64,000 nucleotides of DNA from Synechococcales cyanobacterium GL140_1_metabinner_5_sub (GTDB taxonomy: Bacteria; Cyanobacteriota; Cyanobacteriia; Cyanobacteriales; Chamaesiphonaceae), in contig JANYHM010000007.1 of the NCBI GenBank assembly GCA_025359065.1, positions 28,380 to 92,379 on the forward strand, read 5' to 3'. Under the pieces are notes generated by a model that worked only from the letters and a program-made list of their open reading frames with translations, was not told where the DNA came from and did no database searches. The position numbers were made by a program, and so were the translations under genes. Below, one piece after another: positions 10,776 to 20,900 of this stretch; position 1 is the first letter of the stretch; each line of letters starts with the position of its first letter.

Positions 10776-11255
10776 GTTGTCAAAATAAAAGGCAGGATTA
10801 TGAATATGTTCTCACAAACCAAGGTTACGACCAAGCAGGCACTGGTCATCAAGATAGAGTAGAGGCAAAGAATAATTGTGAACTGAATACTCATACAACT
10901 ATTAGTGTCCGCAAAATAGTTCCCTGCAATCTTGTCGTGACTCAAATCACCACGTCGAAAGGCCAAGATCACAATTCATCAGAGAATCTTTCGGCTACTA
11001 GGTTTTGGCCATTTCAAGAGGTTTTAAATCTACGCAGAAAGTCGTGTTATTTTCAGCTCTTATTGACAATCTAGGTTTCATCAGGTACGGTAAAACCGTG
11101 TAAAATCTTGAATCATGGCTCTTAGCTTATATTTTAAATTTGCCAATGTCATTTGATATACAATTTATTTTTACCGGCTATTTATAGTTTTTTTGACTTT
11201 CACACCACAAAAGCTATAACATCCATACCTTAAAAAACTATTATAAAAATAAACT
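10776..11255. other. 480-bp divergent intergenic region, peroxiredoxin / DUF4347 gene
   Basis: No convincing gene. A 66-codon minus frame (10772-10972) overlaps the peroxiredoxin start and lacks a ribosome site. A TTGACA box occurs at 11063-11068 but lacks a good -10 partner at 17 bp; a small ACGGT-AAA-ACCGT dyad sits at about 11087-11099. The last 150 bp are very AT-rich. Confidence 0.45.
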
Positions 11256-14200
11256 ATGATTTTGGCAGATAACTCGGCAAATTCTCCTTTACTTGAGCAA
11301 CCATTAAGTTCAAGCCTAACTCAGCCATCAGATATTCTCACTAGTTCTGCTGTTCGATCGATCGCCTTTGTCGATTCTCAGGTTGCTGATGCTGCCACAG
11401 TCATAGCAAACACCAAATCAGATCTTACAGTTCTGCTTGACCCCACCAAAGATGGTGTTGCTCAGATCACTGACGTTCTTAGTCATTATCAAAACCTAAC
11501 AGCAGTTGAAATAATCTCTCATGGTAGTACTGCCGGAATTCAATTAGGCAAAAACTCTCTCAATGCCAACTCCCTGTCTCAACAGGCCGCTGAATTGCAA
11601 AAATGGAATAAATCTTTAGCTGCAGGAGCAGATATTTTACTTTACGGTTGCTATGTAGCCGCTGGAGAAGCAGGTCAAACCTTTATCCAAGACCTCAGTA
11701 GCCTCACCGGAGCCGATGTAGCAGCTTCTAGTAACCTGACCGGCAATGCAGCTCAGGGGGGAGACTGGCGGTTAGAGTATGCCACCGGCAAAATAGAAAC
11801 TGCTACACCTTTTAGCAACTCTTTCCTAGACACTTATCAAGGGACATTCCAAAGCATTTTCACTACCCAGACCCCAGATAACCCCAATCAAAGTGATGGA
11901 GTGGGGGCTGCTGGCGATTATGAGCTGGGCGTGGAGTTTGTTAGCACCAAGGCTGGCAAAATTGACGCGATCCGCTATTACAAAGCCCCCAGTGAAACTG
12001 GTATTCATACCGGTCGTATTTGGTCAAGTACTGGGGCTTTATTAGGCAGCGTAGCTTTTACCAACGAGACAGCATCTGGCTGGCAGCAACAGACCTTGAT
12101 AACTCCTATCAATATTACTGACAACACGACCTATGTGGTTTCGGTAAATGCTAATAGCTATTTTGCAGTTTCAGGTAATGCCCCCACTGTTACTAATAGT
12201 GATTTGAGTGCCGTCGCCGATGGTAGTAATGGAGTATATAACCCTACACCAGCACTTTTCCCTACATCATCAAATAATAGCAACTACTTCCGAGATATCG
12301 TATTTACTCCCAACACGGTTACTTCTCCTGCCAACCAATTAGGCACCATTGCGACTACTGGAACCGCCGCCCAAAATCAAATTCTGACCGCCAATGTAGC
12401 CGATGCTGATGGACTTACCGGAATCACTATCAACTACAAATGGCAGCAGAGCACTGATGGTACCACTTGGAACAATATTGCCGGAGCTACTGATAAAACC
12501 CTGAAATTGAGCCAAGATCAGGTTAACCAGCGGGTACGTGCTACTGCTACTTACACAGATGCCTTAGGTACGATCGAAAATCCTTTAAGTAGCAGGACTG
12601 CCGTAGTAACAAATGTCAACGATATCGGTAAGGTGATCCTCAAAGGCAGTGCCACCCTTGGTAGCACCCTCAATGAAACTGTTTTAGATGCCGATGGCTT
12701 AAATGGCGCAACTATTAACTATCGCTGGCAGCAAAGTACAAATGGTACCACTTGGTCAAATATTGGCGGAGCAACAAGCAAATCTTTGACCCTCACCGAT
12801 AGTTTGCTCGGTAAGCAAGTGCGAGTACGCACCACCTATACCGATGCTTTCGGTGCAAGAGAAAACATTTTTAGCTCTGGCACCACCATCACAGCTCAGA
12901 ATGCGATCGTCCTAGAAAATCAAAAAACTGGCACGACCGACTGGCAAATTAATGGCACTCTCGCAACCAGCAATGAGATTGCTGGCTATGGTGATGCCTC
13001 TAGTATCAACAAGGGTCAAGCCCTAAACCTGAAAGTTTCCTTGGCACAAGCGGGCAAATACAACCTGGATGTCTACCGGTTAGGTTACTACGGTGGTACC
13101 GGTGGCAGATTGATTTCTAGTGTTGCTGGTCTCAATGGGGTGACTCAGGCTGCACCAACGATCGATTCCACCACTCGCTTAGTAGAAGCTAAATGGAATA
13201 CATCCTATACCTTACAAACAGCCGCAGACTGGACTACTGGCTTATACCTAGCTAAGTTGACCGATAGTGCTACTGGTAAACAGAGCTACGTAGAATTTGT
13301 GGTGAGAGATGATAATCGCCCTGCCGAAATTGGTTTCCAAGAAGCCAACAACACAGTAGCGGCTTATAATAACTATGGTGGCTATAGTTCCTATGCTTTC
13401 AACAGCATCAATAACCAGCCAGCCTACAAAGTCTCCTTCGATCGGCCTTTGTCTTCTACCACCCAAGGATTCTTGGCCTGGGAATACCAGACAGCAAGCT
13501 GGGCAGAAGCTCAGGGGTATGACATCTCCTACTATGCCAATACCGATGTTCAAACCAATCCATTCCAGTTGTACTCACAAAATGCTTTTCTTTCTGTAGG
13601 ACACGACGAGTACTGGTCACTAGACATGCGCAATAATGTTGAAAAAGCTCGTGATAATGGCACCAATTTAGCCTTCTTCTCGGCTAACTCAGCCTACTGG
13701 CGAGTGCGCTACGAGCCATCCACTACCGGTCAAGCTAATCGGGTGTTGGCAATCTATAAAGATAATTGGAATCTTGATCCGATCGCCCAACTGGATAACT
13801 CCCAAGCAACCACTCGATTCCGCAGTGTTCAGGTTAACCGACCAGAGAATGCTCTGTTAGGAGTGATGTATGTAGGTCAAACTAGCAATGTCACCGGTGG
13901 TTTTGATTTTGTAGTGAGCAATGCTGCGGATCCTTACTATGCAGGCACTGGACTCAAGAACGGTGATAAAATCCCCGGCTTAGTTGGGTATGAGTGGGAT
14001 GGCGTGGTTAATAATGGTTTGACTCCCAATGGATTGGTGGTACTGTCATCATCGCCCGCCAACCCCGATGCTGGCGTTGGCCCTGGTCTACCTGCCGGGA
14101 CTCCTACTAACGTCTCTAATGCGGTGCGTTACACCGCAGCCAGTGGAGCAAAGGTCTTCGCCAGCGGTTCTATTCAATGGGTCTGGGGTTTAAATGGTTC

Positions 14201-14300
14201 ACTGACTCCTAATCCTCGTCAAAGCCCCGTAACTCAAAAAATTGCTACCAATATATTTGCTGATTTGGGTGCTAAAGCTCGCACTCCTACAACTCTCTAG
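11256..14300 (+). CDS. Large DUF4347 surface/secreted protein with DUF4082, Ig-like repeats and a DMFase-beta-like C-terminal domain
   Basis: 1014 residues, no Sec signal peptide. Order: DUF4347 (~30-195, with VEIISHGSTAG and ADILLYGCYVAAG); DUF4082-like sandwich (~205-352); two Ig-like repeats (~360-550) sharing TINYKWQQSTDGTTW / TINYRWQQSTNGTTW; then ~460 residues resembling the C-terminal domain of the N,N-dimethylformamidase beta subunit (YRLGYYGG, VGHDEYWS near 780, SANSAYWRVR). DUF4347 proteins are usually exported by type I secretion, and an HlyB/HlyD pair lies at 40-45 kb in this window; that link is inference. No RTX nonapeptides are visible. The gene is convergent with the glycan operon. 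Its start has no clear ribosome site. Confidence 0.75.
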   Translation: MILADNSANSPLLEQPLSSSLTQPSDILTSSAVRSIAFVDSQVADAATVIANTKSDLTVLLDPTKDGVAQITDVLSHYQNLTAVEIISHGSTAGIQLGKNSLNANSLSQQAAELQKWNKSLAAGADILLYGCYVAAGEAGQTFIQDLSSLTGADVAASSNLTGNAAQGGDWRLEYATGKIETATPFSNSFLDTYQGTFQSIFTTQTPDNPNQSDGVGAAGDYELGVEFVSTKAGKIDAIRYYKAPSETGIHTGRIWSSTGALLGSVAFTNETASGWQQQTLITPINITDNTTYVVSVNANSYFAVSGNAPTVTNSDLSAVADGSNGVYNPTPALFPTSSNNSNYFRDIVFTPNTVTSPANQLGTIATTGTAAQNQILTANVADADGLTGITINYKWQQSTDGTTWNNIAGATDKTLKLSQDQVNQRVRATATYTDALGTIENPLSSRTAVVTNVNDIGKVILKGSATLGSTLNETVLDADGLNGATINYRWQQSTNGTTWSNIGGATSKSLTLTDSLLGKQVRVRTTYTDAFGARENIFSSGTTITAQNAIVLENQKTGTTDWQINGTLATSNEIAGYGDASSINKGQALNLKVSLAQAGKYNLDVYRLGYYGGTGGRLISSVAGLNGVTQAAPTIDSTTRLVEAKWNTSYTLQTAADWTTGLYLAKLTDSATGKQSYVEFVVRDDNRPAEIGFQEANNTVAAYNNYGGYSSYAFNSINNQPAYKVSFDRPLSSTTQGFLAWEYQTASWAEAQGYDISYYANTDVQTNPFQLYSQNAFLSVGHDEYWSLDMRNNVEKARDNGTNLAFFSANSAYWRVRYEPSTTGQANRVLAIYKDNWNLDPIAQLDNSQATTRFRSVQVNRPENALLGVMYVGQTSNVTGGFDFVVSNAADPYYAGTGLKNGDKIPGLVGYEWDGVVNNGLTPNGLVVLSSSPANPDAGVGPGLPAGTPTNVSNAVRYTAASGAKVFASGSIQWVWGLNGSLTPNPRQSPVTQKIATNIFADLGAKARTPTTL

Positions 14301-14332
14301 GCTGAATACCCATCTCAAAATTGGGATATTGT

Positions 14333-15439
14333 TTAAATACTTTTTGCCGCGATCGCTTGGTGATAAACCTCTACAGTGTGAGCGGCAATCTTTTTCCAAT
14401 TCAAATCTTGTTGACAACGCTGCAAAGCAGCAAGCTGAAGATTTTGTTGTAATGAGGAATCACTTAATAACCGGATCACGGCATTAGCTAAAGCTTGACT
14501 ATCAGCGGGTGGCACGAGCAAACCATCTTTTTCTGGCTGCACAATTTCTTGTAGCCCTCCGATCGCCGAAGCCACCACCAGTTTCCCCAAACCGTATGCT
14601 AAAGAAACTACACCACTTTGGGAGGCTTCAATATATGGTAAAACCACAACTTTGCTACGGTTGAAGATGCTAGCAACCATTTCTGGTGGAATAAACTCAT
14701 TTAATATTTCGACGTTTGCATGTTCAGAGCCTGGAGGGAAATATTTTTTCAGGTCTTCTCCTTTCCCAGCAATAATCAACTGAATTTCTGGGAACTTATT
14801 GGCAATCAATGGCATTGCTGCCAATAAATATTTCAAACCTTTATAAGGCCAAACTCTGCCAAAAAACAGCAGGGTAAAAGGCTCTTCTTTAGTATCATGA
14901 ATTCGAGAACGACGTTGATACAAACTGCCTAGTTCACCATGAGGTAAAACATTAATTCGTTGCTCTGATACCCCAAATTTTTGATACAGAATTTGTTTTA
15001 ATAACTCAGCATGAACAACAATTTGCTGGGATTTGTAGAAGGCAATGCGCTTGGTATAATCTGCACCAAAAATATTTTGTCGATCGCCTGGGTGCCGAAA
15101 TATATCATGAATTGTTGTCACCAAAGGGGGCATATCACTCAGCAACAATGTCAAATCATACCAAGGATCATTGGTTTCCTGAACATGTAGAACGTCAGGC
15201 TCTATGCTTTTAATTATTTTTTTCATCTCCAGCATCGCATAAAAATTTCCCAAGCTGCGTATTCTGGGTTTTTCAAAGCTAATGACCCGCACATTATCAT
15301 TTAAAGAATCTTGACAGAATGCAGCTACTTTCTTTGACTGAATTAAGGTCAGGTCAACAATATCTGCTAAAGCATTGGCCAGCTCAATTGTGTAATCTTC
15401 AAAACAGAAATGCATTAAAGCAACTTTGAGTTTCTTCAT
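14333..15439 (-). CDS. Glycosyltransferase family 4 (GT-B fold)
   Basis: 368 residues. The C-terminal half has the GT4 nucleotide-sugar site: LLFFGRVWPYKGLKYL, then VVVLPYIEASQSGVVSLAYG and GLQEIVQPEKDGLL. The N-terminal half has the acceptor-side Rossmann fold (VLHVQETNDPWYDL). It transfers a sugar from a nucleotide donor to a glycan or lipid-linked acceptor at the inner membrane face; donor and acceptor are unknown. It overlaps the upstream GT2 gene by 4 bases (ATGA type), so it is the last gene of the operon starting near 30.9 kb. Confidence 0.88.
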   Translation of the reverse strand: MKKLKVALMHFCFEDYTIELANALADIVDLTLIQSKKVAAFCQDSLNDNVRVISFEKPRIRSLGNFYAMLEMKKIIKSIEPDVLHVQETNDPWYDLTLLLSDMPPLVTTIHDIFRHPGDRQNIFGADYTKRIAFYKSQQIVVHAELLKQILYQKFGVSEQRINVLPHGELGSLYQRRSRIHDTKEEPFTLLFFGRVWPYKGLKYLLAAMPLIANKFPEIQLIIAGKGEDLKKYFPPGSEHANVEILNEFIPPEMVASIFNRSKVVVLPYIEASQSGVVSLAYGLGKLVVASAIGGLQEIVQPEKDGLLVPPADSQALANAVIRLLSDSSLQQNLQLAALQRCQQDLNWKKIAAHTVEVYHQAIAAKSI

Positions 15440-16401
15440 GTTGATTTATCTTTGTTTTCTGCGTTGTCTTTGCTTTTCAAAAGAAAACGCAATTTTTGCC
15501 GTAATTCTTGGGGTATCATCCACATTAGCACATATAAGAAAATATCAAATACCCGAGGTTTCCCAAAACTAAAAGTTTCCCATAATATCGGCAAGAATGC
15601 TTGCCAATCTCTTTCGGTTGATGCGGTCGGCCCCACTACTGCAATCATAAAACCGGCATAGGCTTGAGGACTAATTAGCTCACGTACCGATCGAATCCAA
15701 TTTAAGGAGTATTTCCAGTCATTGATATTGCTTAAACTTTTGCGCTTTTTGCCATACATCATATTGACGATCGCCATTGGTTCGGCGACAAATTCCAATC
15801 CGACATCCGATTCTTGACTCGCTCTCACCAACCAATCTAAGTCTTCATGCCTGGGCAGTTTTGAGCTAAAAGGGATTTTTTCCAGCAAGGCTTTTTTAGT
15901 CAAAATAGTAGGAGTAACAATAAAAGCCTCACCAAGAAATAGCGATTCTCGAATGAATAAATATTCTGGTATCGAAGTATTCTGAGCCGGTAGTCGAGTC
16001 GGCCAGATGAAATCACCATTAGCGGTGTGAGCAATAAAACGACTCGAAACGATCGGAGAGCGATGAGTCGATCGATGTGCTACCTCTAATTGCCACTCCA
16101 GCTTGAGCGGCAGCCATTCATCATCATCATCCAAAAAAGCAATCCAGGTGCCAGTAGCTGCTTTGATTCCAGCATTTCTGGCTCCTGCTGCACCAACGTT
16201 GGTAGGCAACTCCATTACAATCAGTCTTTTGTCATCAATCAGTTTCAGGGCATCAGCAGTAGCTGGATCTGGCCCATCGATCACCACAATCACTTCAATT
16301 GATTCCATGGTCTGTGCCAAAGCACTGCGTACTGCCTGACTCACTAGTTGAGGCCGGTTGAGTGATGGAATAATCACACTAACAAGTTCTAAGCTGTTCA
16401 T
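15436..16401 (-). CDS. Glycosyltransferase family 2 (GT-A fold)
   Basis: 321 residues. N-terminal GT-A domain: VSVIIPSLNRPQL, VIVVIDGPDPAT, GAAGARNAGIKAATG and the metal-binding FLDDDDEW. The C-terminal ~100 residues are helical and basic and may contact the membrane. It overlaps the following GT4 gene by 4 bases and lies 59 bp after the flippase gene, so translation of the two glycosyltransferases is probably coupled. The role is presumably extension of the glycan made by this locus. Confidence 0.88.
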   Translation of the reverse strand: MNSLELVSVIIPSLNRPQLVSQAVRSALAQTMESIEVIVVIDGPDPATADALKLIDDKRLIVMELPTNVGAAGARNAGIKAATGTWIAFLDDDDEWLPLKLEWQLEVAHRSTHRSPIVSSRFIAHTANGDFIWPTRLPAQNTSIPEYLFIRESLFLGEAFIVTPTILTKKALLEKIPFSSKLPRHEDLDWLVRASQESDVGLEFVAEPMAIVNMMYGKKRKSLSNINDWKYSLNWIRSVRELISPQAYAGFMIAVVGPTASTERDWQAFLPILWETFSFGKPRVFDIFLYVLMWMIPQELRQKLRFLLKSKDNAENKDKST

Positions 16402-16460
16402 AAAAGCAATCCTGTCCAGGAACTAAATTCTATCAGTTTGCCAAACCGAAACAAGTTAAA

Positions 16461-17897
16461 TTATCTAATTCTTGATATTTTTTTACGCACATATTCTAAC
16501 CCTCCTAACTTTTGCAAAGTAATTAATGAGACTAGAATAGTATAAAAGGAAACTGCTAAAGCTATTTGTGGGAGTAGGTCTAGATGCATTCTTTGCAGCA
16601 GAAAAAAGACTATTAGCATCAAACTACTAACCAGCAATGGCAGTCGAAATATGTTTAATAAACGAAGAGGAAATATTCTGCTGTGTACGGTATATGCCAG
16701 TACCGAGAAACTACTCAAACTCATAATTAACCCCATAAACGCCGCTCCCAGCAGCTTGTAACCAGAAATCAAAAATATCCCAGCCAGACTGCCAATCACA
16801 GTAGTAATTGCTACTTCTAAAAGATTAAACTTTTCTAGTCCATTAGATATCAAGACATAGCTGCAAACCTGAGAAAAAGTCAAGGTGACAATGGCCACTG
16901 ATGCAATATCAAGAATAATTCCAGCTTCCGCAAAGCTGGGCTTTTGGTAAACAAATAACAGTAGCTCGCTACCATGAAAAAGAATACCGATTAAAAAGGG
17001 TAATCCCATACATAGCAAAATATTAATAATATGTTCAGCTTCCTTCTGCTGCTGCTCTCTGCCCAAGGCAACCGCCTTAGCCATGCGGGGGAAAGATGCT
17101 AAAGTCAGACTATTAGAAACAATAAAAAATGGCTGAATTAGCTGCATCACCGAGCCATAAACCCCTACTAAAATCTCATTACCCAAAAGAGACAGTATCA
17201 GTACGTCTACCTTAGCCGCAACTATCCCCATTCCTTCGATCGCCATCAATGTTTTTACAGCCTTGATGGTATTCCAGATAAACTCTCGATCGATCCGCCA
17301 TTTTGGTTTCACTATTTGAATAATTAACACCCATTCAATCAACAAAATAATTGCTTCAGAAATGGCAATGACTATAGCTAAATGCTGCACCTGATAATTT
17401 CCTTGGAGCATCCATAGCATTATTAATAGCCGGGAAATATAGATGGGGACAGTGGAGAAAGCAATTAAATGCATCTTCTCTTGAGCCTGAAAAATAGATT
17501 CAGTAATATTAGAAAGAGAAAATGGAATAACTGTCAATCCCAAAATGTAACAAATATAAGATGTCTCAGCATTGTATGGCAATATATATACGAGTATTGC
17601 TAAAGCAATATAGCCAATGAGACTAAACAACAACTGTAACAAAGTTCCGCTGACTAAATATACTGATGTTGCTGTTGGGTTTCGCGCAATTTCTCTGGTG
17701 AACAGCGTCTTGAATCCTTGAGAGGAAAGATTAACAAAAATATTGTAGTAACTCGCTGCTAATAAATATTGACCTAAAGAGTATGCCCCCAAAGTCCGAG
17801 CGATTGCTGCACTAAGAACAAAAGTGGCGACCCCTTGAGTCAATTTATTGACCAGCATCGATAAAGAATTACTGAAAATCTTGTTTTTCTGTGACAT
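16461..17897 (-). CDS. Wzx-type polysaccharide flippase (MOP superfamily)
   Basis: 478 residues with about 12-14 membrane helices. The N-terminus (NSLSMLVNKLTQGVATFVLSAAIARTLG) is typical of polysaccharide/teichoic acid flippases. Such proteins move undecaprenyl-diphosphate-linked glycans across the plasma membrane. It sits directly after the megasynthase in the same operon, so the exported cargo may be a glycan that carries, or is built together with, the NRPS/PKS product. No Wzy polymerase or Wzz is in the window. Confidence 0.85.
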   Translation of the reverse strand: MSQKNKIFSNSLSMLVNKLTQGVATFVLSAAIARTLGAYSLGQYLLAASYYNIFVNLSSQGFKTLFTREIARNPTATSVYLVSGTLLQLLFSLIGYIALAILVYILPYNAETSYICYILGLTVIPFSLSNITESIFQAQEKMHLIAFSTVPIYISRLLIMLWMLQGNYQVQHLAIVIAISEAIILLIEWVLIIQIVKPKWRIDREFIWNTIKAVKTLMAIEGMGIVAAKVDVLILSLLGNEILVGVYGSVMQLIQPFFIVSNSLTLASFPRMAKAVALGREQQQKEAEHIINILLCMGLPFLIGILFHGSELLLFVYQKPSFAEAGIILDIASVAIVTLTFSQVCSYVLISNGLEKFNLLEVAITTVIGSLAGIFLISGYKLLGAAFMGLIMSLSSFSVLAYTVHSRIFPLRLLNIFRLPLLVSSLMLIVFFLLQRMHLDLLPQIALAVSFYTILVSLITLQKLGGLEYVRKKISRIR

Positions 17898-17982
17898 TGA
17901 TTGCTGGTTTTATAAAACCTAATAAGATAGCTAGATAATCGAGTTTAGGCATCGATCGATATTAGCACACACAAATTTAAAA

Positions 17983-20900
17983 TCAATTGAGTGATTTTAA
18001 TTCCATTGATATCTTTTGAAGATAAAGCTTTAGCTCTGCTGCCAAGAACTGAATACGTGGCTCCTTGAGCATTCTAAAATGCGGTCCAGGAATCGGATGA
18101 ATATCGACTCCGCCATCTACCAAGTCAGGCCAGCCAAACTCGGGATGAAGATAATGTTCTAAATCTTGTACCTGACAACGGAAAAGCATCATTTTACCAG
18201 GGTACTTTTTGGCTGTATAACTTTCGCCTGCTTGAATATTGCAATTCAATACATTTAATAGCTGAGGAGTTAAATCTTCTAACTTATACAGACTCTTTGC
18301 CAGAAAATCTTCTTCATTTTTACTACTAAAGCGATAAGCAAGCCTGTCAGAAATATAACTCGACTGTTCTTGAGGAGTAAGTTGGCGGAGATTGCTGAAA
18401 TGGATTCCTAATGATTGCATCAAAGAAGGGCGACGACTTGGTAAATTAGGGGCGCTACTGTCTAGTAATGCTAACATTCCAATCTCTTCGCCAGCAGTTT
18501 GTAGCTGCTGAGCAATTTCAAATGCTACTAAGCCACCAAAAGAATAGCCAGTCAAAAAGTAAGGGCCATGGGGTTGCACGGTCTGAAGCTCTTGGATGTA
18601 ATGACTAGCCATATCTTCGATGCTTTGTAATGGCTGCTGTTTACCATCTAGTCCTTGAGATTGTAGTCCATATATGGGGCGTTCTTGACCAAGGTAATGA
18701 GCCAAGGTGTAATACTCTAAAATATTACCGCCGACGGGATGAACACAAAACAACGGGGGCTGAGCTTCACCTGCCTGGATCAACACCAGCGAAGACCAAG
18801 GTGCTTTCCACTCTTCTTGGCGCAACACACTGGCTAATTGTTTGATCGTCTGCTGTTGAAACAATGTAGCCAAAGGTAAATTTTGTCCCCAAATTTGCTC
18901 GATTTCGGCAAACAGGCGCACCGCAATTAATGAATGACCACCTAGCTCAAAGAAATTATCTTGGATGCTGATATTTTTAACACCCAGTAGCCGCTGCCAA
19001 ATTGCCGTGAGCTGTATTTCTACATCATCACGGGGAGCAGCCTGCTCGGTAACGTCTTGCCGCTGGTATGTGGGGATGGGCAAAGCCCGCCGATCGACCT
19101 TGCCATTTAAAGTCAAAGGTAAATTATCCACCGTCACAAAAGCTGCTGGGATCATATAGTCCGGCAACTTCGATCGCAGAAATGTCCGCAGTTCTTGATC
19201 TGTTGGTGGATCAGGGGGTTGATTAATAACTAGATAAGCCACTAGTCGCTTATCTCCAGGATGATCTTCTCGATCGATCACAATCACTTCTCGCAAGCCG
19301 GGATGCTGACTCAAAGCAGCTTCAATTTCTCCTAGCTCCAAGCGAAAGCCCCGAATTTTGACCTGATTATCGATGCGACCTAAAAATTCGATATCTCCAT
19401 TGGGTAGATAACGAGCCAAGTCACCAGTTCTATATAGCTTGGCAGATCCAGTAAACGGATTCGGGATGAATTTTTCGGCAGTTAGTTCTGGTAACTTTAG
19501 ATAACCACAGGCTAAGCCATCACCGCCAATATATAGCTCTCCAGCAATCCCGATCGGCACAGGTTGAAGTAAGGCATCTAGAATATACACCTGCGTATTG
19601 GCAATTGGTCGCCCGATCGGCACCGAGGCCACTAATGAATTAGCAGTAATCGGATGACAGCAGGTAAATGTCGTGTTTTCGGTGGGGCCATAGCCATTTA
19701 CTAATCGGCATTTAAGTGTAGACAATACCTTTTGCACATGAGGTAGCGACAAAATATCTCCCCCGGCAATCAGATGCTGGAGAGTTTGTAAGTCTTCAAT
19801 CCGCTCATCGACCATGAGGTGAAAGAGTCCGGCTGTTAACCACAGGGTGGTGATTTGCTGCTGACGAATGACTTGTCCTAACTCGGCTAGAGATGGTTTA
19901 TCGCTAGGAAAAAGCACCAGCTTGGCTCCATTCAGCAAACTCCCCCAAATCTCAAAAGTAGCAGCATCGAAAGAAACTGGAGCTAGCTGCAAAAATACTT
20001 GCTGGTGGTCAAAATCAGTATATTGAGCTGATTTCACCAGACGTACTACGCCGCGATGTGGAATGCAAACACCTTTGGGCAGACCGGTGGAACCAGAGGT
20101 ATACATGACATAGGCTAAATTCTCTGGTTTGGCTATACTTGGTGGGTTAGTAGAGCTGGTTGTAGCAATCTTTAGCCAGTCTGTATCTAAACAGAGGATT
20201 TGTAATTGATGAGGCGGGAGTTTCTCTACTAAAGCCTGTTTGGTTAATAGCACTGAGACATCGGCATTTTCTAGCATGAAAGCTACCCGTTCTGGGGGGT
20301 AAGCTAAATTGATCGGCAGATAGGCCGCACCGGCTTTGAGAATACCTAAAATGCCTACGATAGTTTCGATCGATCTTTCGATCGCGATTCCGATTAGTTC
20401 ATCTGCTTGCACTCCCAGAGTGAGCAAATAATTGGCCAGATGATTGGCGCGTTGATTTAGTTCGGCGTAGGTGAGCTGTTCTTGCTGAAATACTAGGGCG
20501 ATCGCGGCACCATTAATGGCCACTTGCTCTTCAAATAACTGATGAATGCATTGCTGAGGATAATCTACTTGGGTCTGATTCCATTCCACCAGGAGCTGCT
20601 GGGCAGCGGCACTACTGAGCAAAGACAAGTGGCTAATCGGCTGATTTTCTTGTTCAACAATATGAGTTAACAAACTGGCAAATTCTGATAAGCGACGTTG
20701 GATGGTGTCACCGCTGAAAAGATTGGTGTTGTACTGACAATCCAAGGCTATCTGGCCGTTAGCAGTAGAGGCACCGTTTAAAAAGAATTCAAAAGTAGAA
20801 AAAGCTCCGCGATTTAATGATGATTCGACTTTTAATCGATCGAAATCATTTGGACTGCCGCTATCTAAATCAATATTAAATACCGCAGTAATTAAAGGAA

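Noticed and set aside
10772..10972. 66-codon minus-strand frame with a hydrophobic segment upstream of peroxiredoxin
   Set aside because: It overlaps the peroxiredoxin start, has no ribosome site and no family resemblance; it occupies the promoter region.
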